From: Chitinophaga pinensis
GTDB lineage: Bacteria; Bacteroidota; Bacteroidia; Chitinophagales; Chitinophagaceae
Assembly (NCBI GenBank): GCA_945876095.1
Contig: CAMCMP010000006.1
Span: forward strand, 1 to 64,000
Direction of reading: 5' to 3'
DNA length: 64,000 nt
Below, piece by piece: positions 57,243 to 64,000 of this stretch; the stretch's first letter is position 1, and the number at the start of each line of letters is the position of its first letter. The translations under genes were made by a program, and so were the position numbers. The notes beneath the pieces were generated by a model, which was given only the letters and a program-made list of their open reading frames with translations, searched no databases and was not told where the DNA came from.

Positions 57243-59684
57243 TTATGCCGATAAAGATTCATTTTTACTAGCCTTACTCAACCCGCGAGCACATAAAGAA
57301 GATAAGAAGGTTACTAGCAATACAATACTAATACTACTAGTGGGCATTAGTATAGCAGCTACGATTGGAGACAAAGTGCCTTTAACAGCAAATGACAGAC
57401 CTATGATATTGTAAACAATGGAAAGCGCAAAACTAGCTGCTACAATTTTTTTTCCAGTGCGCGCATAAGCTAGTAATGCATGAATCACGCCTATTTTACT
57501 TCCGTCTATTATTGCATCACAGGCAGGAGAAAATTGAGCACTATGATCACTAACCGCAATGCCTACATCACTTTGCATTAATGCACCAGCATCATTCAAT
57601 CCATCTCCAAGCATCAACACTTTTTTATTTTGATCTTGTAGTTTTTTTATAGTATTGAGTTTGTCCTGCGGTGACTGATTGAATAAAATATTGTTTTTTG
57701 AAGCAAACAGCTTTTCTATGATTTTCTTCTCAGCATCATTATCACCTGAAAGCATCAATAATTCATATTTATTTTCTTTCAAGTTATTAATAGCTATATT
57801 AATTCCTTCTCGATATTGATTACTGATAACAAAAAATCCCTTATAAACGCCATCTAGTAAAATATGAATATAAGCACCGCTTCCATCAAAAATAGTCTGA
57901 CAAGAAAGTTGGTTTACAAAATTTCCTGAACCAATTTTGACAATGACTCCATCTACTACAGCTGATAAACCTTTACCGGCATATTCTTTAAAATATTCAA
58001 GCGTTAATCCTACCGTTGAATGGTATGAACTCAGAAAATTATTAATTGTTCGACTGAGTGGATGAGCTGATTGCCCCGTGGCTAACTTTATAATTGCGAT
58101 TTCATAATTAGTTAATGTAGTACCCTCGTAAAAAACTTTGGCAAATTCATTTTGAGTTATAGTGCCTGTTTTATCAAAAACAATTGTATTAATCTTAGCA
58201 AGACTTTCAATAACGCCTGCATTTTTAAGATACAATTTATTTTTCCCAAAAATACGAAGCATATTTCCGTATGTAAACGTTGTGGAAAGTAGCAATGAGC
58301 ATGGACAGGCAACAATTAAAACCGCAGTAACTGATGGCAATATTTTTGATGAATCTACGAAGGCCCAATAAATCCCTGTGGTAATTGCTACCAAAAAAAG
58401 TGCAGCAGTAAAATATTTACTCCAGGGATGAATAAAGGATGTTGCAATGTTTTTCTTTCTTTTAAAAATATCATTATTCCATAGTTGAGTAATGTAGCTC
58501 TGAGAAGCTTCTTTTACAACTAGCAATCTAATGGAACTTCCACATTGTTTCCCGCCTGCATAAATGAGGTCACCTGTTTTTTTTGCTACCGGCTTACTCT
58601 CTCCACTCACAAAACTATAATCAACATTGGCTTCACCCTGATCCAATATTGCATCTGCAGGTACCATCTCTTCATTTCTTATGATGATACAATCACCTTT
58701 GGCTAGCTGTGTCACTGGGATATTAATTTCTTTTCCATTCATCAGTTTTGTTACTCCCAATGGAAAATAAGATTTATAATCTCTATCAAATGAAAAAGAA
58801 TCATAGGTTTTATTTTGAAACCACCTCCCTATCAGCATAAAGAAAACAATACCCGTTCCCGAATCCAGCCATCCAGCACCTTGGCCTGATATAATTTCGT
58901 AATAACTTCTTCCGAAAGTAACCAATATAGCGAGTGCTAAGGGAACGTCAATATTTAAAAACTTTTGTCTCATGCCTTTCCAGGCGGAAATGAAAATTCC
59001 AGATGCACTAAAAAATAATACTGGAAGTGATAATGATAAATTTAACCAGGCAAAGGTTGCCTTTAATCCTGCTTGCTCAATATTTCCTGCTGAAAAATAT
59101 TCAGGAAAACTTAGCATCATAATATTAGAAAAACAAAAACCTGCTACTCCTATGTGATATAATTCTTTTTTATTGAAACTAATTGTGGGCTTTTCGAAAC
59201 TATCTTGTAAACGAATGAAAGGTTCATAGCCAATAAAGGCTAGTAACTCTACTACTTTTCTTAATGAAATTTTTAGCGGATCAAAAATAATAAAGACCTC
59301 TTTTCGTTGAAAATTGGTTATTGATTTAATAATCCCTGGTTCAATTTGATGTAGATTTTCTAATAAAAAAACACAAGACGAACAATGCATCTGAGGCAAC
59401 TGAAAGGATACATTAGTTTGCGTATCACTAGTAAATTGAACTAACTTTTGAATGATCTCCGCATCATCTAAATAAGCAAATTTTCCAGTAACAAATTTTC
59501 CCTTGGCTTTAATGCCTGGAGCCTTTTCAAAATTATAGTAGACACATAAATTATTTTCATTCAATAATAGATAGACTTGTTTGCAACCTTCGCAACAAAA
59601 ACTAATATTATCCATTTTAATAATTTCATCACATTGTTCACCACAGTGATAACAACTTACTGGTATCGTAATTTCATTTTTAAT
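57243..59684 (-). CDS. ccoI: CcoI, copper-transporting P1B-type ATPase for cbb3 oxidase
   Basis: From ATG 59615 there are 790 residues: HMA domain with MHCSSC (76-81), membrane CPC motif ACPCSLLLS (437-439), FDKTGTITQ (481-485) and GDGLNDAGAL. The reading frame stays open upstream to 59690 and encodes PVSCYHCGEQCDEIIK joined to MDNISFCCEGCKQV. That is the usual CYHCG..C/FCC.GCK metal-binding start of Bacteroidota CcoI, so the true start is upstream, but no ATG, GTG or TTG exists in that frame. ATT at 59684 (MKNEITIPVSCYHCG) is one option; an ATG at 59677 with a one-base shift is the other. Confidence 0.9.
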   Translation of the reverse strand: MKNEITIPVSCYHCGEQCDEIIKMDNISFCCEGCKQVYLLLNENNLCVYYNFEKAPGIKAKGKFVTGKFAYLDDAEIIQKLVQFTSDTQTNVSFQLPQMHCSSCVFLLENLHQIEPGIIKSITNFQRKEVFIIFDPLKISLRKVVELLAFIGYEPFIRLQDSFEKPTISFNKKELYHIGVAGFCFSNIMMLSFPEYFSAGNIEQAGLKATFAWLNLSLSLPVLFFSASGIFISAWKGMRQKFLNIDVPLALAILVTFGRSYYEIISGQGAGWLDSGTGIVFFMLIGRWFQNKTYDSFSFDRDYKSYFPLGVTKLMNGKEINIPVTQLAKGDCIIIRNEEMVPADAILDQGEANVDYSFVSGESKPVAKKTGDLIYAGGKQCGSSIRLLVVKEASQSYITQLWNNDIFKRKKNIATSFIHPWSKYFTAALFLVAITTGIYWAFVDSSKILPSVTAVLIVACPCSLLLSTTFTYGNMLRIFGKNKLYLKNAGVIESLAKINTIVFDKTGTITQNEFAKVFYEGTTLTNYEIAIIKLATGQSAHPLSRTINNFLSSYHSTVGLTLEYFKEYAGKGLSAVVDGVIVKIGSGNFVNQLSCQTIFDGSGAYIHILLDGVYKGFFVISNQYREGINIAINNLKENKYELLMLSGDNDAEKKIIEKLFASKNNILFNQSPQDKLNTIKKLQDQNKKVLMLGDGLNDAGALMQSDVGIAVSDHSAQFSPACDAIIDGSKIGVIHALLAYARTGKKIVAASFALSIVYNIIGLSFAVKGTLSPIVAAILMPTSSISIVLLVTFLSSLCARGLSKASKNESLSA

Positions 59685-59696
59685 AGGCTAATCTTT

Positions 59697-59710
59697 TTGA
59701 TGTTGATCAA
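59697..59710. promoter_or_regulatory. Perfect FNR box upstream of ccoI
   Basis: TTGAT-GTTG-ATCAA at 59697-59710 matches the FNR consensus TTGAT-N4-ATCAA exactly. It begins only 13 bp upstream of the ATT start of ccoI and lies just after the predicted start of transcription, so it may repress or autoregulate. Confidence 0.7.
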
Positions 59711-59719
59711 TAGTAAAAG

Positions 59720-59784
59720 CAAAGATGAAGGACCTTAGTTTTTCAATAAATGATGGGCGTCAAAGTTTTTATGATATTTATCAT
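59720..59784 (-). promoter_or_regulatory. ccoI promoter with two further Crp/FNR-like sites
   Basis: A minus-strand CATCTTTG (one mismatch to TAnnTTTG) at 59727-59720 would give a start near 59714. A degenerate ATGAT-GGGC-GTCAA at 59750-59763 then sits near -42, a class II activator position. A symmetric ATGAT-ATTT-ATCAT at 59771-59784 sits near -63, a class I position. The promoter call itself is tentative. Confidence 0.4.
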
Positions 59785-59997
59785 TATCGGATCAACAGGA
59801 TCAACCAAAAATTGACATTTACCTTACCAATCATTACTACCACCTATGGAGAGCTTGGCACTCTTTTGTATAATTGCAACAATTACCACTAGTGTTTAAT
59901 CAATTGATAGTTAAAAGGAGGGGGATATTGTCCTAATCTGGCCAATGGAAAGGATGGCTAAAACTATGGAAAGGCCAATGTTTATTTACATTTAAGC

Positions 59998-60027
59998 TTG
60001 CTTTACGGCAGAATTAGCCTACTTTTG
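59998..60027 (+). promoter_or_regulatory. typA promoter
   Basis: TTG at 59998-60000, 19 bp, then TACTTTTG at 60020-60027, a full match to the Bacteroidota TTG-N19-TAnnTTTG promoter. Start of transcription near 60034; leader about 86 nt. Confidence 0.7.
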
Positions 60028-60119
60028 CCGCTTAAAAAACAGCCTTCTTTCTAACTGACTAGTATTTATCCTAAAAATAAGCTGCTAAACAGGTAGAAAA
60101 GGCGAAAAGCAATTTAATA

Positions 60120-61925
60120 ATGAATATAAGAAACATCGCCATCATTGCTCACGTTGATCATGGCAAAACCACTTTGGTAGACAAGATTCTACACAGTACC
60201 AACATTTTTCGTGACAATCAGGAAACTGGTGAACTTATCATGGATAGCAATGACCTTGAAAGAGAAAGAGGGATTACCATTTTTAGTAAAAATGTATCTG
60301 TAAATTATAAGGATACTAAAATTAACGTAATTGATACTCCCGGCCATAGTGATTTTGGTGGAGAGGTAGAGAGAGTATTAAAAATGGCAGACGGGGTATT
60401 ATTATTAGTTGATGCCTTTGAAGGACCGATGCCACAAACTCGTTTTGTACTGCAGAAAGCCTTGCAACTTGGGTTACACCCAATTGTGGTGATTAACAAA
60501 GTAGATAAGCCAAACTGTCGTCCTGATGAAGTGCATGATTCGGTATTTGAACTGTTTTTTAACCTAGATGCTACTGAACAACAGCTTGACTTTCCTACCA
60601 TTTACGGTAGTAGCAAAAATGGCTGGATGAACACTTCTCTAACTGAAATTGACAATATTTTTCCTCTGCTAGATGCTATTCTAGAGCATGTGCCAGAGCC
60701 TAAAGTAAATGAAGGAACCACTCAAATGCAGATTACCTCATTGGATTTCTCCTCTTTTTTAGGAAGAATTGCTGTAGGAAAGGTTGCCCGTGGTACTGTA
60801 AAAGAAAGTCAGTCAATCGCCTTAGTTCAAGCAGACGGAGGCATTAAAAGAATGAAAATTAAAGAATTGTACACTTTTGAAGCCTTGGGTAAAAAGAGAG
60901 TAACGGAAGTAAGTGCAGGTGATATCTGTGCAATTGTTGGTTTGGATGAATTCAACATTGGAGACACTATCTGTGATATTGATTTCCCAGAGGCATTGGC
61001 AGTTATCAGCGTAGATGAACCTACGATGAGTATGATGTTTAGTATCAATAACTCTCCTTTCTTTGGTAGAGAGGGAAAATTTGTAACTTCTAGACACGTT
61101 AGAGATCGTTTAATGAGAGAAATTGAAAAGAATCTAGCCTTACGTGTTGAAGATACAGACAGTGCTGATAGCTTTTTAGTTTATGGCAGAGGTATATTAC
61201 ACTTAGGGATATTGATAGAAACGATGAGAAGGGAAGGTTTCGAATTGACCATTGGCAACCCACAGGTATTGGTTAAAGAAATAGATGGCAAAAAATGTGA
61301 ACCTTACGAGAATCTTGTAGTAGATGTTCCAGCAGAATATAGTGGTAAAGTAATTGACCTTGTTACACAACGCAAGGGCGAAATGCTTGTAATGGAAAGC
61401 AAAGGTGAAATGCAGCATCTGGAGTTTGATATTCCTTCTAGAGGGTTGATTGGATTGCGAAGCACCATGTTAACAGGTACAGCAGGTGAAGCAGTAATGG
61501 CTCATCGATTTACTGATTACCGCCCATGGAAAGGAAATATTCCTGGTAGAAGTAATGGTGTATTGTTATCTAAAAATCTAGAAAAGACCACTGCATACTC
61601 AATTGATAAATTACAAGACAGAGGAAGATTTTTTGTAGATCCAGGTGAAGAAGTTTATACTGGTCAAATTATTGCTGAACATATTAAGCCAGGTGATTTA
61701 AATGTAAACGCTACTGAACCTAAAAAATTAACCAATCATCGTGCGAGTGGAAGTGATGATGCAACAAAAGCGGCGCCTAAAATTTTAATGACTTTGGAAG
61801 AGTGTATGGAATACATTCAACAAGATGAGTGTATTGAAGTAACGCCAAAATCAATTCGTATGCGCAAGGTGATTTTAAATGAGGACGAGCGCAAAAGAAT
61901 TTCTAAATCAATGGGACAAGACTAA
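60120..61925 (+). CDS. typA: TypA/BipA ribosome-associated GTPase
   Basis: 601 residues. The GTPase domain has AHVDHGKTTLV (residues 10-20), RGITIFSKN (switch I), DTPGHSDFGGEV and NKVDKPN, followed by EF-G-like domains and the C-terminal TypA-specific region (RPWKGNIPGRSNGVLLSK). It aids ribosome assembly and stress/cold growth. Normal length (E. coli 607). Own promoter and terminator, so probably monocistronic. Confidence 0.97.
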   Translation: MNIRNIAIIAHVDHGKTTLVDKILHSTNIFRDNQETGELIMDSNDLERERGITIFSKNVSVNYKDTKINVIDTPGHSDFGGEVERVLKMADGVLLLVDAFEGPMPQTRFVLQKALQLGLHPIVVINKVDKPNCRPDEVHDSVFELFFNLDATEQQLDFPTIYGSSKNGWMNTSLTEIDNIFPLLDAILEHVPEPKVNEGTTQMQITSLDFSSFLGRIAVGKVARGTVKESQSIALVQADGGIKRMKIKELYTFEALGKKRVTEVSAGDICAIVGLDEFNIGDTICDIDFPEALAVISVDEPTMSMMFSINNSPFFGREGKFVTSRHVRDRLMREIEKNLALRVEDTDSADSFLVYGRGILHLGILIETMRREGFELTIGNPQVLVKEIDGKKCEPYENLVVDVPAEYSGKVIDLVTQRKGEMLVMESKGEMQHLEFDIPSRGLIGLRSTMLTGTAGEAVMAHRFTDYRPWKGNIPGRSNGVLLSKNLEKTTAYSIDKLQDRGRFFVDPGEEVYTGQIIAEHIKPGDLNVNATEPKKLTNHRASGSDDATKAAPKILMTLEECMEYIQQDECIEVTPKSIRMRKVILNEDERKRISKSMGQD

Positions 61926-61963
61926 TTCAAAAAATGAATCGCCCTTAAATAAATTGACAGATT

Positions 61964-62000
61964 AAAAAATCCCGGTTGCCTCAGGTAGCCGGGATTTTTT
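61964..62000. terminator. Bidirectional terminator typA / msrC
   Basis: AAAAAATCCCGG (61964-61975) and CCGGGATTTTTT (61989-62000), a perfect 12-bp stem with A6 and T6 tracts, between convergent typA and the GAF-domain gene. Confidence 0.88.
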
Positions 62001-62004
62001 GTGC

Positions 62005-62481
62005 CTAATGAATCTTAAGTAGATCAACAATATCTTTCAGATAACGCTCGTCTGTTGCATCAAAAAAATCGAACACTTCACTGTCTACATCTAGCACTCC
62101 TACTACTTCATGCGCACTAAAAACTGGAACTACTATTTCAGATTTTGATAAACTGCTGCAAGCAATATGGCCTGGAAATTTTTCAACATCTGGAACAATT
62201 AAAGTTTTTGCTTGTTGCCATGCTGCGCCACAAACACCTCTTCCTTTTTTAATTCTTGTACATGCAACAGGTCCTTGGAAAGGACCTAGCACTAATTCAT
62301 CATTTTGTACAAGATAAAATCCAACCCACCAACAATTGAATTGTTGTTTCAATGCAGCGGTTACATTGGCTAGATTGGCTATAAGATCTTGCTCCCCTTC
62401 AATCAATGCAGCGATTTGTGGAATAAGTGACTGATACATCTCAATCTTGTTTCCAGTAGTTATGGTTAAATCATCAGACAT
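62005..62481 (-). CDS. msrC: Free methionine-(R)-sulfoxide reductase (GAF type)
   Basis: 158 residues, a single GAF domain with CTRIKKGRGVCGAAW (C74, C84) and GHIACSSLSKSEIVVPV (C108). These three cysteines correspond to the catalytic and resolving cysteines of fRMsr enzymes, which reduce free Met-R-sulfoxide with thioredoxin. Length normal. Cytoplasmic. Confidence 0.93.
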   Translation of the reverse strand: MSDDLTITTGNKIEMYQSLIPQIAALIEGEQDLIANLANVTAALKQQFNCWWVGFYLVQNDELVLGPFQGPVACTRIKKGRGVCGAAWQQAKTLIVPDVEKFPGHIACSSLSKSEIVVPVFSAHEVVGVLDVDSEVFDFFDATDERYLKDIVDLLKIH

Positions 62482-62511
62482 ATTCTAAATTAATTTCTAA
62501 AAGTTTGTATT

Positions 62512-62552
62512 GTGAATGGTCAATAGTGAATGGTCAATAGTGAATGGTCAAT
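62512..62552. repeat. Short tandem repeat with nearby inverted copy
   Basis: GTGAATGGTCAATA repeated almost three times with a 14-bp period (62512-62552), just upstream of msrC. ACCATTCACC at 62609-62618 is an inverted copy of its core, so a hairpin of about 10 bp is possible. Confidence 0.75.
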
Positions 62553-62630
62553 GTTTATTTTTGAGTTCATAAAAAATTCGCCGTACAAATTTTCACAATT
62601 CATGCTTTCACCATTCACCTTGCGCGCCTT

Positions 62631-63434
62631 CTAAAAAACTTTACCTAAAAACTCCTTCATATCATTCCAGGACTGCTTATCGGCAGCTTCGTTGTATTCA
62701 ATGGGCATACTAAATTTTTTGCCTGTTGCAGTAGCGTCCGGATTTGAAAATGCATGGGTAGCCCCATCGTAACTATTAAAAGCATAAGCTACTTTTACTG
62801 CATCAAGATTGTCCTTGAAATTTTTAATATCGCCATCGCTTACAAATTTATCTGCTCCGCCGTGACAAACTAAAATTTTTGCCTTGGTCACACCAGGGGC
62901 AGCCGGTACTCCGGCTAAGCCACCATGAAAACTTACCACTCCCTTAAAATCCATACCTAATTTTGCAGCATTTAGTACCATGGAGCCTCCAAAACAATAG
63001 CCAATAGCTCCTAATTTATTTACATCCGTCTGAGCGTAAGAACTGATTTTTTTAATAGCTGCTTCAATCCTTGATTTACTTAGAGCAGGATCTTTGTAAA
63101 ATACCCCAGCGAAAGCCTGTGCCTCACCTGGATTGTTTGCAATCTTACCATCACCATACATATCTACAGCTATCGCAATGTATCCTAGCTCTGCCAACAT
63201 TCTTGCTCTCATTCTTACATACTCACTACATCCCCACCATTCAGGCACCACAATAATTGCTGGTCTTTTTCCTTTTTGTTTTTCATTGTAAGCTACATAT
63301 CCTTTTAAAACAGTAGCTCCATCAGAATAAGTAATTTCCTCTCCTTTTATTGAAGCAGCAGTATTCTGTGCATTTAGAGATATTACTGTTCCCATCAATA
63401 AAATTATTAAAGCTGATTGAAGATATTTTTTCAT
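62631..63434 (-). CDS. Exported dienelactone-hydrolase-family protein
   Basis: 267 residues with a signal peptide (to about residue 22). Alpha/beta-hydrolase with VVPEWWGCSEY, the nucleophile motif GYCFGGS (C147), CHGGADKFV (Asp) and GATHAFSNP (His), a complete Cys-Asp-His triad as in dienelactone hydrolases. Exported members are common in Bacteroidota; the substrate is not known. Confidence 0.9.
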   Translation of the reverse strand: MKKYLQSALIILLMGTVISLNAQNTAASIKGEEITYSDGATVLKGYVAYNEKQKGKRPAIIVVPEWWGCSEYVRMRARMLAELGYIAIAVDMYGDGKIANNPGEAQAFAGVFYKDPALSKSRIEAAIKKISSYAQTDVNKLGAIGYCFGGSMVLNAAKLGMDFKGVVSFHGGLAGVPAAPGVTKAKILVCHGGADKFVSDGDIKNFKDNLDAVKVAYAFNSYDGATHAFSNPDATATGKKFSMPIEYNEAADKQSWNDMKEFLGKVF

Positions 63435-63648
63435 TGTCTCGTATTTAATTTGTTAAGAGTTATTATTTTAAATTTTTGGTTTTCGAGATTCTGCATTTTA
63501 AAAGCTAGAGTCATTGCTGTTTTAAAAATCTCATAAAGTATTTTCGAAGGCAAGAAATTAATTGCTCGTCAACCAAGTAAATATACTCATTCGAAAATAT
63601 AATATTGAAGCTAAGAACCAAAACTGAAAATTGAAAGTCGATTTCGAT

Positions 63649-63718
63649 CTGCTAACGATAGCAGAAAACAACCGATAATATATTTTCAGTTCTGCATTTA
63701 AAATATTATCGTTAGCAG
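63649..63718. repeat. Nested inverted repeats upstream of hydrolase
   Basis: CTGCTAACGATA at 63649-63660 pairs with TATCGTTAGCAG at 63707-63718. Inside these, GATAATATATTTT (63674-63686) pairs with AAAATATTATC (63700-63710) with a two-base bulge. The two pairings overlap and exclude each other, so alternative folds are possible. It is 7 bp from the stop of the M23 peptidase gene. Confidence 0.6.
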
Positions 63719-63724
63719 TTATTC

Positions 63725-64000
63725 TCAATTACTTTTAATTTTATCTTTTCGGATAGGTGAATAATCTGTTGCAGGTTGTCCATTTACAAGAAGTCTATCA
63801 AAATAACATTTAACACCTGTTGCGATATTCATGTTTTCTACGTTTTGAATATGGAAATGCAAATGTGGTTCAGATGAGTTTCCCGAGTTACCACATAGTC
63901 CTAAAAGCTCGCCCTGTGTTACTTTTTGTCCTTCTTCTACTTTAATTGAATACTGTTTAAAATGAGCAAAAAATAAATATTCATTTTTTGCAGTCTTGAT
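63725..64000 (-). CDS. M23 family peptidase, C-terminal part (runs off window)
   Basis: Partial: the last 91 residues. FFAHFKQYSIKVEEGQKV, LGLCGNSGNSSEP and HLHFHIQN are the C-terminal half of the M23 (lysostaphin-type) zinc peptidase domain, with the HxH metal ligands in HLHFH intact. These enzymes cut peptidoglycan cross-links or act as scaffolds. The N-terminal part and the first metal ligands lie beyond the window. Confidence 0.88.
   Translation of the reverse strand: MKTAKNEYLFFAHFKQYSIKVEEGQKVTQGELLGLCGNSGNSSEPHLHFHIQNVENMNIATGVKCYFDRLLVNGQPATDYSPIRKDKIKSN

Larger units (their letters stand above)
59685..60119. other. Divergent control region of ccoI and typA
   Basis: Holds three Crp/FNR-like sites near ccoI and the promoter of typA. 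I see no gene. Confidence 0.5.

Overview
The window is chromosomal DNA, AT-rich (roughly one third G+C by eye), from a member of the Bacteroidota, most likely near the Chitinophagaceae. The signs are the fused CcoN-CcoO cbb3 oxidase subunit, a single-haem CcoP, an outer-membrane beta-barrel protein beside an ECF sigma factor, paired S1 sulfatases with a GH28 enzyme, and promoters of the TTG-N19-TAnnTTTG type (clearest before typA and the histidine kinase). The family-level placement is inference.

Layout. 213-8694 (minus): recD-recC-recB operon. 9186-11113 (minus): a double-OmpA-domain protein and an overlapping pair of small membrane proteins. 11474-14460: exported metallophosphatase, AlkB-type dioxygenase, exported protein of unknown role. 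14511-23760: a carbohydrate island on both strands with a GH28 lipoprotein, two S1 sulfatases, a sialate-O-acetylesterase-like enzyme and two SDR dehydrogenases, but no SusC/SusD pair. 23954-27651 (minus): subtilase, small membrane protein and large secreted protein. 28262-30464 (plus): His-rich exported protein, 83-residue protein and an arginyltransferase-like protein. 31044-35814 (plus): beta-barrel protein, ECF sigma factor, one-TM protein and two CpxP/Spy-like proteins. 35928-40580 (minus): DsbA-like protein, a REP-type Y1 transposase between two tandem arrays of a palindromic repeat, and polA. 40786-47370: repeat-domain secreted protein with a broken reading frame, ParA-like ATPase, metallophosphoesterase, uvrB and a TlpA-type thioredoxin protein. 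47707-59684: respiratory block of a PAS histidine kinase and response regulator-Crp fusion (plus), then the cbb3 operon ccoS-ccoNO-ccoQ-ccoP-ccoG-ccoH-tauE-like-127 aa and ccoI (minus). 60120-64000: typA, free methionine sulfoxide reductase, dienelactone hydrolase-family protein and a partial M23 peptidase.

How parts fit. The respiratory block looks like one regulatory unit. The two-component pair lies at its end. Palindromes of Crp/FNR type lie upstream of ccoI (a perfect TTGAT-N4-ATCAA) and of ccoS (TGAC-N4-GTCA). The ccoS -7 element sits inside a 30-bp inverted repeat.

The most unusual structure is at 36626-37718: a Y1 transposase gene flanked by nine and eight copies of GGTGAGTCACC-centred units with a 16-17 bp period. 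All copies face the same way, and each array lies beside a stop codon (that of the transposase and that of polA). A second theme is two genes (ccoI and the repeat-domain protein) whose recognisable N-termini are in frame with no standard start codon, so they need either an ATT start or a -1 frame change.
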